DNA from: DATLFA01 sp039934635
Lineage (GTDB): Bacteria; Actinomycetota; Acidimicrobiia; Acidimicrobiales; WLNW01
Reading direction: 5' to 3'
Assembly (NCBI GenBank): GCA_039934635.1
Contig: JBDTLT010000008.1
Location: 11,124-75,123 of the forward strand
DNA length: 64,000 nucleotides
In this document: piece by piece, positions 17,773 to 25,207 of the stretch
Layout: each line of letters starts with the position of its first letter
Position numbering within the stretch: position 1 is the stretch's first letter
Program-made: the position numbers and the translations under genes
Notes under the pieces: generated by a model
The model's input: only the letters and a program-made list of their open reading frames with translations
Database searches by the model: none
Told to the model about the DNA's origin: nothing

Positions 17773-19236
17773 GTGAACGAACCCATCCGCCCCCGAGCCG
17801 GAGACGAGCGTCTCTTGCGGAGCCGTCCGGCCGATGACGCCGTGCGCCCCGGACGCTCGGTCTTCGACGACGACCTCGACGACGACTACGACGAGGAAGA
17901 CGAATTCGACGACGACTACGACGACGAAGCAGAAGAAGACGAAGAAGACGAAGAAGACGATGACGCCGTCGAGTTGCCGCACTGGACCGAGCCACCCACC
18001 GGTCAGGCACCGGCCGCCAAACGCGGTGATGCCGACGCGTGGACGACGCTGACCGGCTCGCAGCCGCGCTGGCGGGAGTCGGCGGCCGATTACGACGACG
18101 AGCCCGAGGCCACGGCCACGGCGGCCGGTGCCGATTACGACTCCGAGGCGGCGGCCGAGGAGTTCTTCGAGTTCGACGACGAAGGCAACGCGGACTTCCA
18201 GCGCTTCATCGGCGATGACGAGACCCACGTCGACGACGACGATGACGACCTTGCGCCGATCCCGATCACCAATGCCGGCACCGCGACGGCGAGTCGCGCC
18301 GGAGCCGGTGCCGCGGCGCGCTCCGCCACCAAGAAGGCCGCAGCCGCGAAGAGCGGCGGGCGCGCCGAGGCGCGTCCCGCGCCGCGGCGGCGCAACGACA
18401 TGCGCGCCCGTGTCGTCACCGGCGTGGTGCTCGGCGTTCTTGCCATCGCGGCATTCGTCACCGGTGCAGCCGCCACGGTCGCGCTCATGTCGGTGGTGCT
18501 CGGCCTGTGTGTGATCGAGCTCTCCAACGCGCTCCGACGCGCCGGTTATCAGCCGGCCACGCTGTTGGCGATCGTGGCTGCAGTCGGGGCTCCGGTCGCG
18601 GTGTACCAGCGCGGCGTCGACGGGCTCTTGGTCATCGTCGCGATCAGCACCGCGTTCTCGTTGCTGTGGTTCCTGGCGAAAGCGGGTGACGAATCACCGG
18701 TGCTCAACGCGGGCGTCACGATGCTGACCGTGTCGTACATCGGCGTGCTCGGTTCCTACGGTGCGTTGATGTTGCGCGTGTTCGGCCACTACGGCATCGG
18801 CATGATCCTCGCCGCCGTGCTCGGCACGGTCGGTCACGACATCGGCGCGTTGCTCGTGGGGCGTTCGGCGGGCAAGACCAAGTTGACCTCGGTCAGCCCG
18901 GGCAAGACCCGCGAGGGCCTCATCGGTGGCATGTTGACATCGATCATCGTCGTCGTGGTCGCCGTCGGCATGTTCAAGATCGCACCGTTCGGTGAGGCGC
19001 CGGCCGATCGCTACGGGGTCTGGGTCGGCGGTATGCCGCAGGCCGCGCTGCTCGGTCTCGCCATCGCCGTGACGGCACCCCTCGGCGATCTCGTCGAGTC
19101 GCTGATCAAGCGCGATCTGGGCGTCAAGGACATGGGTAACATCCTCAAGGGCCACGGCGGGGTGCTCGACCGTTTCGACGCCCTGCTGTTCACCTTGCCG
19201 GCCACCTACTACGTCGCCCGGTTCGTCATCCTCTGA
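17773..19236 (+). CDS. cdsA: Phosphatidate cytidylyltransferase with long acidic N-terminus
   Basis: Makes CDP-diacylglycerol from phosphatidic acid and CTP, the branch point for phospholipids. The membrane domain (about residues 212-487, multiple helices) ends with the CDS signature SLIKRDLGVKDMGNILKG followed by HGGVLDRFDALLFTLP. The first 200 or so residues are unusual: an almost pure Asp/Glu tract at 31-65 and an Ala/Lys/Arg-rich low-complexity part, predicted to be disordered and cytoplasmic. Typical bacterial CdsA proteins have 260-300 residues. A TAGCGT box and GAGGAGG precede the GTG start. Confidence 0.93.
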   Translation: MNEPIRPRAGDERLLRSRPADDAVRPGRSVFDDDLDDDYDEEDEFDDDYDDEAEEDEEDEEDDDAVELPHWTEPPTGQAPAAKRGDADAWTTLTGSQPRWRESAADYDDEPEATATAAGADYDSEAAAEEFFEFDDEGNADFQRFIGDDETHVDDDDDDLAPIPITNAGTATASRAGAGAAARSATKKAAAAKSGGRAEARPAPRRRNDMRARVVTGVVLGVLAIAAFVTGAAATVALMSVVLGLCVIELSNALRRAGYQPATLLAIVAAVGAPVAVYQRGVDGLLVIVAISTAFSLLWFLAKAGDESPVLNAGVTMLTVSYIGVLGSYGALMLRVFGHYGIGMILAAVLGTVGHDIGALLVGRSAGKTKLTSVSPGKTREGLIGGMLTSIIVVVVAVGMFKIAPFGEAPADRYGVWVGGMPQAALLGLAIAVTAPLGDLVESLIKRDLGVKDMGNILKGHGGVLDRFDALLFTLPATYYVARFVIL

Positions 19237-19271
19237 GCCGGCCCCGCCGTCGCGAAACACCGTGCAGCGCC

Positions 19272-19277
19272 TATCGT
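19272..19277 (+). promoter_or_regulatory. -10 box (TATCGT) of dxr
   Basis: TATCGT ends 7 nt before the dxr ATG; leaderless spacing. Confidence 0.45.
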
Positions 19278-19284
19278 CGATGAG

Positions 19285-20454
19285 ATGACCACGACGCTTG
19301 CCGTGCTCGGTTCGACCGGTTCGATCGGCACGCAGACCCTCGACATCGTGCGGGCCGCGCCCGAGCGCTTCGAAGTCGTCGCGCTCGGTGCCGCAACGTC
19401 GGTCAAAGAGTTGGCCGCGCAGGTCCACGAGTTTCGGCCCCGGGTCGTGGCGCTCGCCGACAACGAGCGCGCCGCGGAGTTGCGAGAACTCATCCCGGCG
19501 ACCGTCGAGGTGCTCACCGGTCCCGACGCGCTGGCCGATGCGGCCCGCGAAGGGCAAATGGTCATCAACGGCGTCGTCGGCTTTGCCGGGCTACCGGTCA
19601 CGTTGGCCGCGCTCGCCGCCGGGCGTCGTCTCGGCTTGGCGAACAAAGAATCGCTGATCGCCGCAGGGCCCGTCGTCGCGCGTGTGCGCTCGACGCCGGG
19701 CGCCGAACTGTTGCCCGTCGACAGCGAGCACTGCGCGCTGCATCAGTGTCTGCGGGCCAACGACAATCCGGCACGCGTGGCCAAGTTGGTGCTGACCGCC
19801 AGCGGCGGCCCGTTTCGCGGCAAGTCCCGCGGCGAGTTGGCCGATGTGACGATCGATGCTGCGCTCGTGCATCCCACGTGGAGCATGGGACCCAAGATCA
19901 CCGTCGATTCGTCGACGCTCATGAACAAGGGTCTCGAAGTGATCGAGGCCCACGAGCTCTACGGCGCGTCGCACGGCATCGACTTCGACGACATCGATGT
20001 GGTCGTTCACCCGCAGTCGATCGTGCATTCGATGGTCACGTTCACCGATGGTGCGACGATCGCGCAGCTGTCGATGCCCGACATGCGGTTGTGCATGGCC
20101 TACGCGCTCGAATATCCCGATCGTTCGACGATGTCGTTCGGTGCCATCGACTGGACGTCGCTGAGTCGCCTGGATTTCGAGCCCCCCGACCACCACGCGT
20201 TTCCCTGCCTCAACCTCGCCTATCACGCCGGTCGGGCCGGAGAGACGGCGCCCGCCTGGCTCAGTGCGGCCAATGAAGTGGCGGTCGAGGCGTTCCTCAA
20301 TGGCCTCATGCGGTGGACCTCGATTGCCGATGTGTTGTCAGCGGCGCTCGATCGCTGGCCCGGTTGCGCCGCGGACAGCGTCGAAGCCGTGCTCGCGGCC
20401 GATGCCGCCGCGCGCGATTGCGCACGCGCGATCATCGAACGGAGAGCAGCGTGA
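19285..20454 (+). CDS. dxr: 1-deoxy-D-xylulose 5-phosphate reductoisomerase
   Basis: Second step of the MEP isoprenoid pathway: DXP to MEP with NADPH. 389 residues with the NADPH loop GSTGSIGTQTLD, LANKESLIAAG, the metal/substrate motif VDSEHCAL, SGGPFRG, the lid region HPTWSMGPKITVDSS, MNKGLEVIEAH, HPQSIVHSM and NEVAVEAF. Its stop overlaps the rseP start (GTGA), and ispG follows rseP, so two MEP enzymes flank the protease. Confidence 0.96.
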   Translation: MTTTLAVLGSTGSIGTQTLDIVRAAPERFEVVALGAATSVKELAAQVHEFRPRVVALADNERAAELRELIPATVEVLTGPDALADAAREGQMVINGVVGFAGLPVTLAALAAGRRLGLANKESLIAAGPVVARVRSTPGAELLPVDSEHCALHQCLRANDNPARVAKLVLTASGGPFRGKSRGELADVTIDAALVHPTWSMGPKITVDSSTLMNKGLEVIEAHELYGASHGIDFDDIDVVVHPQSIVHSMVTFTDGATIAQLSMPDMRLCMAYALEYPDRSTMSFGAIDWTSLSRLDFEPPDHHAFPCLNLAYHAGRAGETAPAWLSAANEVAVEAFLNGLMRWTSIADVLSAALDRWPGCAADSVEAVLAADAAARDCARAIIERRAA

Positions 20455-21959
20455 CCGACATCCAAACGAGCCCCCCGCAAACGGGTGCCCAAGACGACCC
20501 TCCCGGCGAGGTCGTGGTCCACGACGGGCCCAAGTCCAACCCGGTGGCGCTGGTCCTGCTGGTGGCCGGCGCGCTCATCCTCGGTCGCAAGCTCGGCGTC
20601 AATGCGCCACTGATCATCCTCGGCATCGCCGTGATGATCTTCTTCCACGAACTCGGCCACTTCATCACGGCCAAGTGGACCGGCATGAAGGCCACTGAGT
20701 TCTTCCTCGGTTTCGGTCCGACGTTGTGGTCGTTTCGACGCGGCGAGACCGAATACGGCCTCAAGCTCATTCCCGCGGGGGCCTACGTCAAGATCATCGG
20801 GATGCACAACCTCGAAGAGGTCGACCCGGCCGACGAACCGAGGGCATTCCGGCAAAAGTCGTATCCGCGGCGCTTGCTCGTGGCGTCGGCGGGTTCGGGC
20901 ATGCACTTCATCATGGCCACGCTGTTGTTCTTCATCTGCTTCTCGTTCCTCGGCGTGCCCGACGAAAACAAGTGGTACGTGAGTGAGACCGTTCCCGGCG
21001 CCGCCGCGGACCAAGCCGGTCTGATCGCGGGCGACCGCATCCTGACGATCAACGGCGAACCGGTCAACGGTTTCGCCGGAGTCGGGCCTGTCCTCGGACC
21101 GTTGTACGACCAACCGTTGACGATGCAGGTGCTGCGCGACGGCCAAGAGATCCAGATCACCGGTACGGCCGGCTGGCGCTTGTCCGAAAGCGGCGCGGCC
21201 GGCATCGACGGCCTGCTCAAGTACGAACAGGTCTTGGCGGTCGAAGGTCAACCGGTGACGACCTACTCGCAGTTCCTGAGCATGGTCGAGGTCGGCAAGA
21301 CCTACACCGTGCGGGCGTTCGGCGCGATCGACGCCACCGAGTTCGACACAAAAGTGGCGATCACCGCTCTCGATCGCGAGAACGGTGCCGTCGGCTATCT
21401 CGGCATCGTCCGGGGCGAGGAGATCGTGCCGCTCGGTGTCGTCGAAGGTTCGAAATCGACGATGAGGGCCATCGGGCGCACGTCGAAGGCCGCGGTGACC
21501 GGTCTCGGCGTCTTCGCCTCGAAAAAGGGATTCAACGACACGTTCTCCAATGCGTTCAACAAAGAGGCCAAGCCTTCCGTGGGAACGACGCCCGAGACGG
21601 TGATCACCGACGACGAACGCGAAGCGGCCAATGATCGCGATAGTCACCGAGCCATCTCGATCATCGGCGCCGCACGGGCCGGCAAGCAGATTGCCGACGA
21701 AAACGGCGCGCGAGGCGCTTTGTTGTTCTACGCCGCTTTCAACATCTTCATCGGCGTGCTCAACCTGCTGCCGTTGCTCCCGCTCGACGGCGGCCACATC
21801 GTCGTCGCCACCTACGAGCGCATCCGGTCGCGCAAGGGCCGCATGTATCACGCCGACTTCGCCAAGCTGTTGCCGCTGACCTATGTGGTGGTCGCGTTGA
21901 TGGCGAGTCTGATGCTGTTCACCGGTTTGCGTGACATCGTCGACCCGTTGAAGTTCTAG
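20451..21959 (+). CDS. rseP: Site-2 membrane metalloprotease (RseP/Rip1 family)
   Basis: Intramembrane zinc protease that cleaves anti-sigma factors and other membrane substrates; the mycobacterial counterpart Rip1 is in the same gene order. 502 residues with HELGH at 66-70 in the first catalytic helix, one clear PDZ domain (VPGAAADQAGLIAGDRIL) plus a second degenerate one (EQVLAVEGQPVTTYSQF), and the third ligand in NLLPLLPLDGGH near D446. A hydrophilic N-terminus of about 30 residues precedes the first helix. GTG start overlapping the dxr stop. Confidence 0.93.
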   Translation: MTDIQTSPPQTGAQDDPPGEVVVHDGPKSNPVALVLLVAGALILGRKLGVNAPLIILGIAVMIFFHELGHFITAKWTGMKATEFFLGFGPTLWSFRRGETEYGLKLIPAGAYVKIIGMHNLEEVDPADEPRAFRQKSYPRRLLVASAGSGMHFIMATLLFFICFSFLGVPDENKWYVSETVPGAAADQAGLIAGDRILTINGEPVNGFAGVGPVLGPLYDQPLTMQVLRDGQEIQITGTAGWRLSESGAAGIDGLLKYEQVLAVEGQPVTTYSQFLSMVEVGKTYTVRAFGAIDATEFDTKVAITALDRENGAVGYLGIVRGEEIVPLGVVEGSKSTMRAIGRTSKAAVTGLGVFASKKGFNDTFSNAFNKEAKPSVGTTPETVITDDEREAANDRDSHRAISIIGAARAGKQIADENGARGALLFYAAFNIFIGVLNLLPLLPLDGGHIVVATYERIRSRKGRMYHADFAKLLPLTYVVVALMASLMLFTGLRDIVDPLKF

Positions 21960-21962
21960 CGT
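21957..21962 (+). promoter_or_regulatory. -10 box (TAGCGT) of ispG, containing the rseP stop codon
   Basis: TAGCGT begins with the TAG stop of rseP and ends 7 nt before the ispG ATG. The spacing is that of a leaderless transcript. Confidence 0.45.
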
Positions 21963-21969
21963 CACGTCC

Positions 21970-23202
21970 ATGGACGTCACCGCCAGCCATCCCCGTCGCA
22001 AGACCCGCCAGATCATGGTCGGTCCGGTGCCAGTGGGGGGCGACGCACCCATCACGGTGCAGTCGATGACGACGACCAAGACCGCCGACGTCGAAGGCAC
22101 GCTGCAACAGATCTACGCGCTCGCGGCTGCGGGTGCCGACATCGTGCGCTGTACGTGCAACGAGATCGAGGCGGCCGAAGGGCTCGCGCAGATCGTTCCC
22201 CGCTCGCCGGTGCCGATCGTCGCCGACATCCACCACCAGTACAAGATGGCGCTGGCCGCGCTCGAGGCCGGCGTGCACTGCCTGCGTCTCAATCCCGGCA
22301 ACATCCGCCGGCCCGAGCACATCAAGATCGTCGCGCAAGAAGCCAAAGCGCGCGGCGTACCGATTCGCATCGGCGTCAATGGCGGCTCGCTCGATCCGAC
22401 GCTCTACGAGAAGTACGGCGGCCGCGTCACGCCCGAAGCCATGGTCGAATCCGCGCAGCGCGAGATGGCGTACTTCGACGAGGTCGGTTTCGACGCCATC
22501 AAGATCGCGGTCAAATGCTCGAGTGTGCCGCTCATGATCGAGTCCTACCGCATGCTGGCCGAGGTCACCGACCATCCGCTGCATCTCGGCGTGACCGAGG
22601 CCGGCCCGCTGCCGATCGGCCTCATCAAGTCGACGGCGGGTATCGCGACCTTGTTGGCCGAAGGCATCGGCGACACGCTGCGCTATTCACTCACCGCGGA
22701 CCCGGTCGAAGAAGCGCGTGCCGGGCGCGCGTTGCTCGAATCCATGGGCCTGCGCGAACGGAAGAACGTCGATCTGATCGCGTGTCCGTCGTGTGGGCGC
22801 GCGGAGATCGATGTGATCGCGGTGGCGCTGCAAGCACAAGAAGCGTTCGCCGACAAGTTGATCCCGTTGCAGATCGCCGTGATGGGCTGCGTTGTCAACG
22901 GTCCGGGCGAAGCGCGCGATGCCGACCTCGGTATCGCCGCGGGGCACAAGCGCGGTCACTTGTTCGTCAAGGGCCAAAACGTGGCGGTCGTACCCGAAGA
23001 TCAAATGGTCGAAGCGCTCGTCGACTGGGCCGAGTACATCATGGAGCACGGGACCGAGGCCGCCGTTGCGCGCGTCGACACCGTCAAGGCCGCACGCGAA
23101 GCCGAGCGCGATCGAGCGCGCCTGCTCGACGAACGGGGTGCCGACGCCAACCATTCGGGCGAGCGCATCGAATTGATCCGCAAGCGCAACGACCGCCCCT
23201 GA
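21970..23202 (+). CDS. ispG: 4-hydroxy-3-methylbut-2-enyl-diphosphate synthase (IspG/GcpE)
   Basis: 4Fe-4S enzyme of the MEP pathway that converts MEcPP to HMBPP. 410 residues: TIM-barrel part with PITVQSMTTTKTADV, VADIHHQYKMAL, LRLNPGNIR and RIGVNGGSLD; the cluster cysteines are in IACPSCGR and in MGCVVNGPGE. A charged C-terminal tail of about 50 residues extends beyond the core. It ends just before a long perfect inverted repeat. Confidence 0.96.
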   Translation: MDVTASHPRRKTRQIMVGPVPVGGDAPITVQSMTTTKTADVEGTLQQIYALAAAGADIVRCTCNEIEAAEGLAQIVPRSPVPIVADIHHQYKMALAALEAGVHCLRLNPGNIRRPEHIKIVAQEAKARGVPIRIGVNGGSLDPTLYEKYGGRVTPEAMVESAQREMAYFDEVGFDAIKIAVKCSSVPLMIESYRMLAEVTDHPLHLGVTEAGPLPIGLIKSTAGIATLLAEGIGDTLRYSLTADPVEEARAGRALLESMGLRERKNVDLIACPSCGRAEIDVIAVALQAQEAFADKLIPLQIAVMGCVVNGPGEARDADLGIAAGHKRGHLFVKGQNVAVVPEDQMVEALVDWAEYIMEHGTEAAVARVDTVKAAREAERDRARLLDERGADANHSGERIELIRKRNDRP

Positions 23203-23209
23203 TTTCATC

Positions 23210-23260
23210 CGTTCTGGCTGTCAAACGTCGCACTATGTGCGACGTTTGACAGCCAGAACG
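23210..23260. terminator. 24-bp perfect inverted repeat between convergent genes
   Basis: Left arm 23210-23233 and right arm 23237-23260 are perfect reverse complements around the 3-nt loop TAT; arms begin CGTTCTGGCTGTCAAACG. It sits 7 bp after the ispG stop and 13 bp before the stop of the convergent membrane-protein gene, so it can terminate both. No T-run follows on either side, so a repeated palindromic element is an alternative. Confidence 0.75.
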
Positions 23261-23273
23261 AGGGTTTGCCGGG

Positions 23274-23891
23274 CTAGTTGTCCACGAGTAACACGGCGGT
23301 CATCGTGAGGATCGCTATGGCGTAGGCGACGGCGAGGTAGCGGCCGGCATCGGTGCGCAGGCGCAGTCCGAGCGCGATGAACGCGACCGCGATCACCGCC
23401 GCAACGACCGGCACGGGTCGGTCGGCGCCGAGGCCATTGGTCGCGTGCGTGACTCCAACCGCCGCGGCCAACGCCACGCCCAGCGGCGAGAGCGGCAATG
23501 ACGTTTTGGCCAATGCAGCCACCAATACAACGACAATGATCCAAAATCCCGAGTACCAGATCAGGTGACCGACCACCTCGTCCCAAAGGTGCGCCGTATC
23601 GCTGGGAGCGTCGTGGTAGATCGAGTTCGCGGCGAGATGTACGCCGTGGCCTTCGGTGTAGACGATTGCACCGACGCACCAGAGCACCCATTGCTTCGCA
23701 TTGCCGCCGACGCAACGCAACAGGCCAGCCGATGGCAACAGAACCAACAACGGCGTTGCCAGGTCGAACCAATCGATCCACCGGGTGGTGCCCCGCCCAC
23801 CCAACGGACTGAGCACGGTTCCGTTGTGATGCAACACCGCATAAGCGATGGCAAAGGCGACCAACCAGAGGCGTGTCTGGCGTTGTTCCAT
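23274..23891 (-). CDS. Polytopic membrane protein with conserved His residues (unknown)
   Basis: 205 residues with about six hydrophobic segments. Polar residues cluster at membrane edges: HHNG at 21-24, EGHGVHLAANSIYHD near 80-94 and DEVVGHLIWYSG near 104-115. The His/Asp pattern could bind a metal, as in membrane hydrolases of the CREST type, but this is a guess from pattern only. Its ATG follows the stop of the upstream alpha/beta hydrolase by 1 nt, so the two form an operon and may share a lipid- or ester-related role. Confidence 0.7.
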   Translation of the reverse strand: MEQRQTRLWLVAFAIAYAVLHHNGTVLSPLGGRGTTRWIDWFDLATPLLVLLPSAGLLRCVGGNAKQWVLWCVGAIVYTEGHGVHLAANSIYHDAPSDTAHLWDEVVGHLIWYSGFWIIVVVLVAALAKTSLPLSPLGVALAAAVGVTHATNGLGADRPVPVVAAVIAVAFIALGLRLRTDAGRYLAVAYAIAILTMTAVLLVDN

Positions 23892-23892
23892 C

Positions 23893-24651
23893 TCAGCCGG
23901 TGCTCAGGGCCCAGCGAAGTTCATCGGCCACTAGTTGCGCGCCGCGCGGCGAGAGCATGACCGAGAAGTGATCGAGGTCGTGCCCCTCGGCAATGCGCAG
24001 TGGATGGTGCGCCGCAAACTCGTGGATCGCAGCGAGGGGGTAGTAGCCCTCCGGTTCTCCTTGGAGTCCTCGCTCGGCCCATACGAAGCTCATCGGCACC
24101 TTGACGCGCCGTGCCGCGTCGCGCGTGTCGCCCGTCAGCGTGTCCATCACGTCGGCACTCATTGCGTCGAAGTTCACCCCGAGCAACTCGCCGTTGCGCT
24201 CGCGTTGGCGCGCCGGCTCGATCAACCGCGAGTGCGTGGCGACAGGGTCGAATCCGGCCGGCAACGCAAGCGGGATGCCGCCGTCGACGAGCACGACCGC
24301 CGCAGTTCGATCGCCGAGTGCGGCTGCAGCGTTCGTCGCAATGAAACCGCCCAGTGACCATCCGGTGACGACTGCGCGATCGACTTCGAAATGATCGAGC
24401 ACGCGCTGCATGTCGTCGCAGTGCGCGCGCAGACCGTAGGGCGGACCGACATGTTCGCTGCCGGCGGCGCCGCGAAAGTCGGGCGCAATGACGGTGGCCG
24501 CGCCGGCAAGTTCCGCGACGATCGTCGACCAGACGGTGTGCGAAGACGTGCCGCCGTGGATGGCGAGCACGACGCGCTCTCCGCCGTCCCAGACGCCGAC
24601 GTGGAGCAGCCCACCGTCGACCGGAATCGAGTGGGTTGTCGGAGTAGCCAT
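23893..24651 (-). CDS. Alpha/beta hydrolase
   Basis: 252 residues, cytoplasmic, no signal peptide. Oxyanion-hole motif IHGGTSSH at 31-38, nucleophile elbow GWSLGG with S99, and likely catalytic His H228 in LDHFSVML. The fold covers esterases, lactonases, haloperoxidases and C-C hydrolases, and the sequence does not discriminate. First gene of a two-gene operon with the membrane protein downstream. A TAACTT box 6 nt before the ATG overlaps the -10 of the divergent gene. Confidence 0.88.
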   Translation of the reverse strand: MATPTTHSIPVDGGLLHVGVWDGGERVVLAIHGGTSSHTVWSTIVAELAGAATVIAPDFRGAAGSEHVGPPYGLRAHCDDMQRVLDHFEVDRAVVTGWSLGGFIATNAAAALGDRTAAVVLVDGGIPLALPAGFDPVATHSRLIEPARQRERNGELLGVNFDAMSADVMDTLTGDTRDAARRVKVPMSFVWAERGLQGEPEGYYPLAAIHEFAAHHPLRIAEGHDLDHFSVMLSPRGAQLVADELRWALSTG

Positions 24652-24657
24652 GGCGGG

Positions 24658-24667
24658 AAGTTACATT
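24658..24667. promoter_or_regulatory. Bidirectional promoter with overlapping -10 boxes
   Basis: In AAGTTACATT the minus strand reads TAACTT (24663-24658), 6 nt before the hydrolase ATG. The plus strand reads TACATT (24662-24667), 7 nt before the ATG at 24675. The two -10 boxes share the central TA. Confidence 0.5.
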
Positions 24668-24674
24668 GCCGAGC

Positions 24675-25166
24675 ATGAGCACAACCGCTCGAGTCCGACT
24701 CGACGACGCGTTGGTCGGGCGCCTTCCGCCGGTGTGTTGCATGACGGGGGCGCGCGCCGACGGGTATGCGTCACTCGTCGTGCCCAAGCCGCTCGGCGTC
24801 GCATGGCTGTTGTTGTTGGCTGGACCGATCGGTCTGTTGGTGCTCGCGGCCGTCTACTCGCGGATCCGCACGCGCTACCTCGTGAAGTTGCCGCTGAGCG
24901 CGGCGGCCTTCGAGCGCCGCATGAACCTCATGCGCCGGCGGCTGTGGTTCGCGTGGCTGGGAGTCGTGGGCCTGACCGGCGGGTTGGCCTTGCGATGGTT
25001 CGGCCTGATCGCGATCTTGATCTTCTGCGCCGGCCTCGTCGCCGTGGTCTCCGCCGTGGTTGCGCATCTGCGGTTGCCGTGGACGATGCCATCGGCGCGC
25101 GCCGACGGCAACTTCGTGGTGTTGCAAGGGGTGCATCGCGCATTCGCAGCGGCCGTCACGCGTTAA
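24675..25166 (+). CDS. Small membrane protein (hypothetical)
   Basis: 163 residues. An N-terminal stretch with LPPVCCMTGA (two adjacent Cys) is followed by two hydrophobic regions at about 40-65 and 90-130 and a short soluble end. The ATG at 24675 fits leaderless spacing from TACATT; an upstream TTG would sit on the -10 box. I recognise no family. Similar two-helix proteins with Cys-containing heads occur widely in actinobacteria, but no function can be inferred. Confidence 0.6.
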   Translation: MSTTARVRLDDALVGRLPPVCCMTGARADGYASLVVPKPLGVAWLLLLAGPIGLLVLAAVYSRIRTRYLVKLPLSAAAFERRMNLMRRRLWFAWLGVVGLTGGLALRWFGLIAILIFCAGLVAVVSAVVAHLRLPWTMPSARADGNFVVLQGVHRAFAAAVTR

Positions 25167-25192
25167 TGGCCGTGGCGCGATCATCCGGCTTG

Positions 25193-25198
25193 TAACCT
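25193..25198 (+). promoter_or_regulatory. -10 box (TAACCT) of proS
   Basis: TAACCT ends 9 nt before the proS ATG; near-leaderless spacing. Confidence 0.45.
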
Positions 25199-25207
25199 CT
25201 AGCCCCT

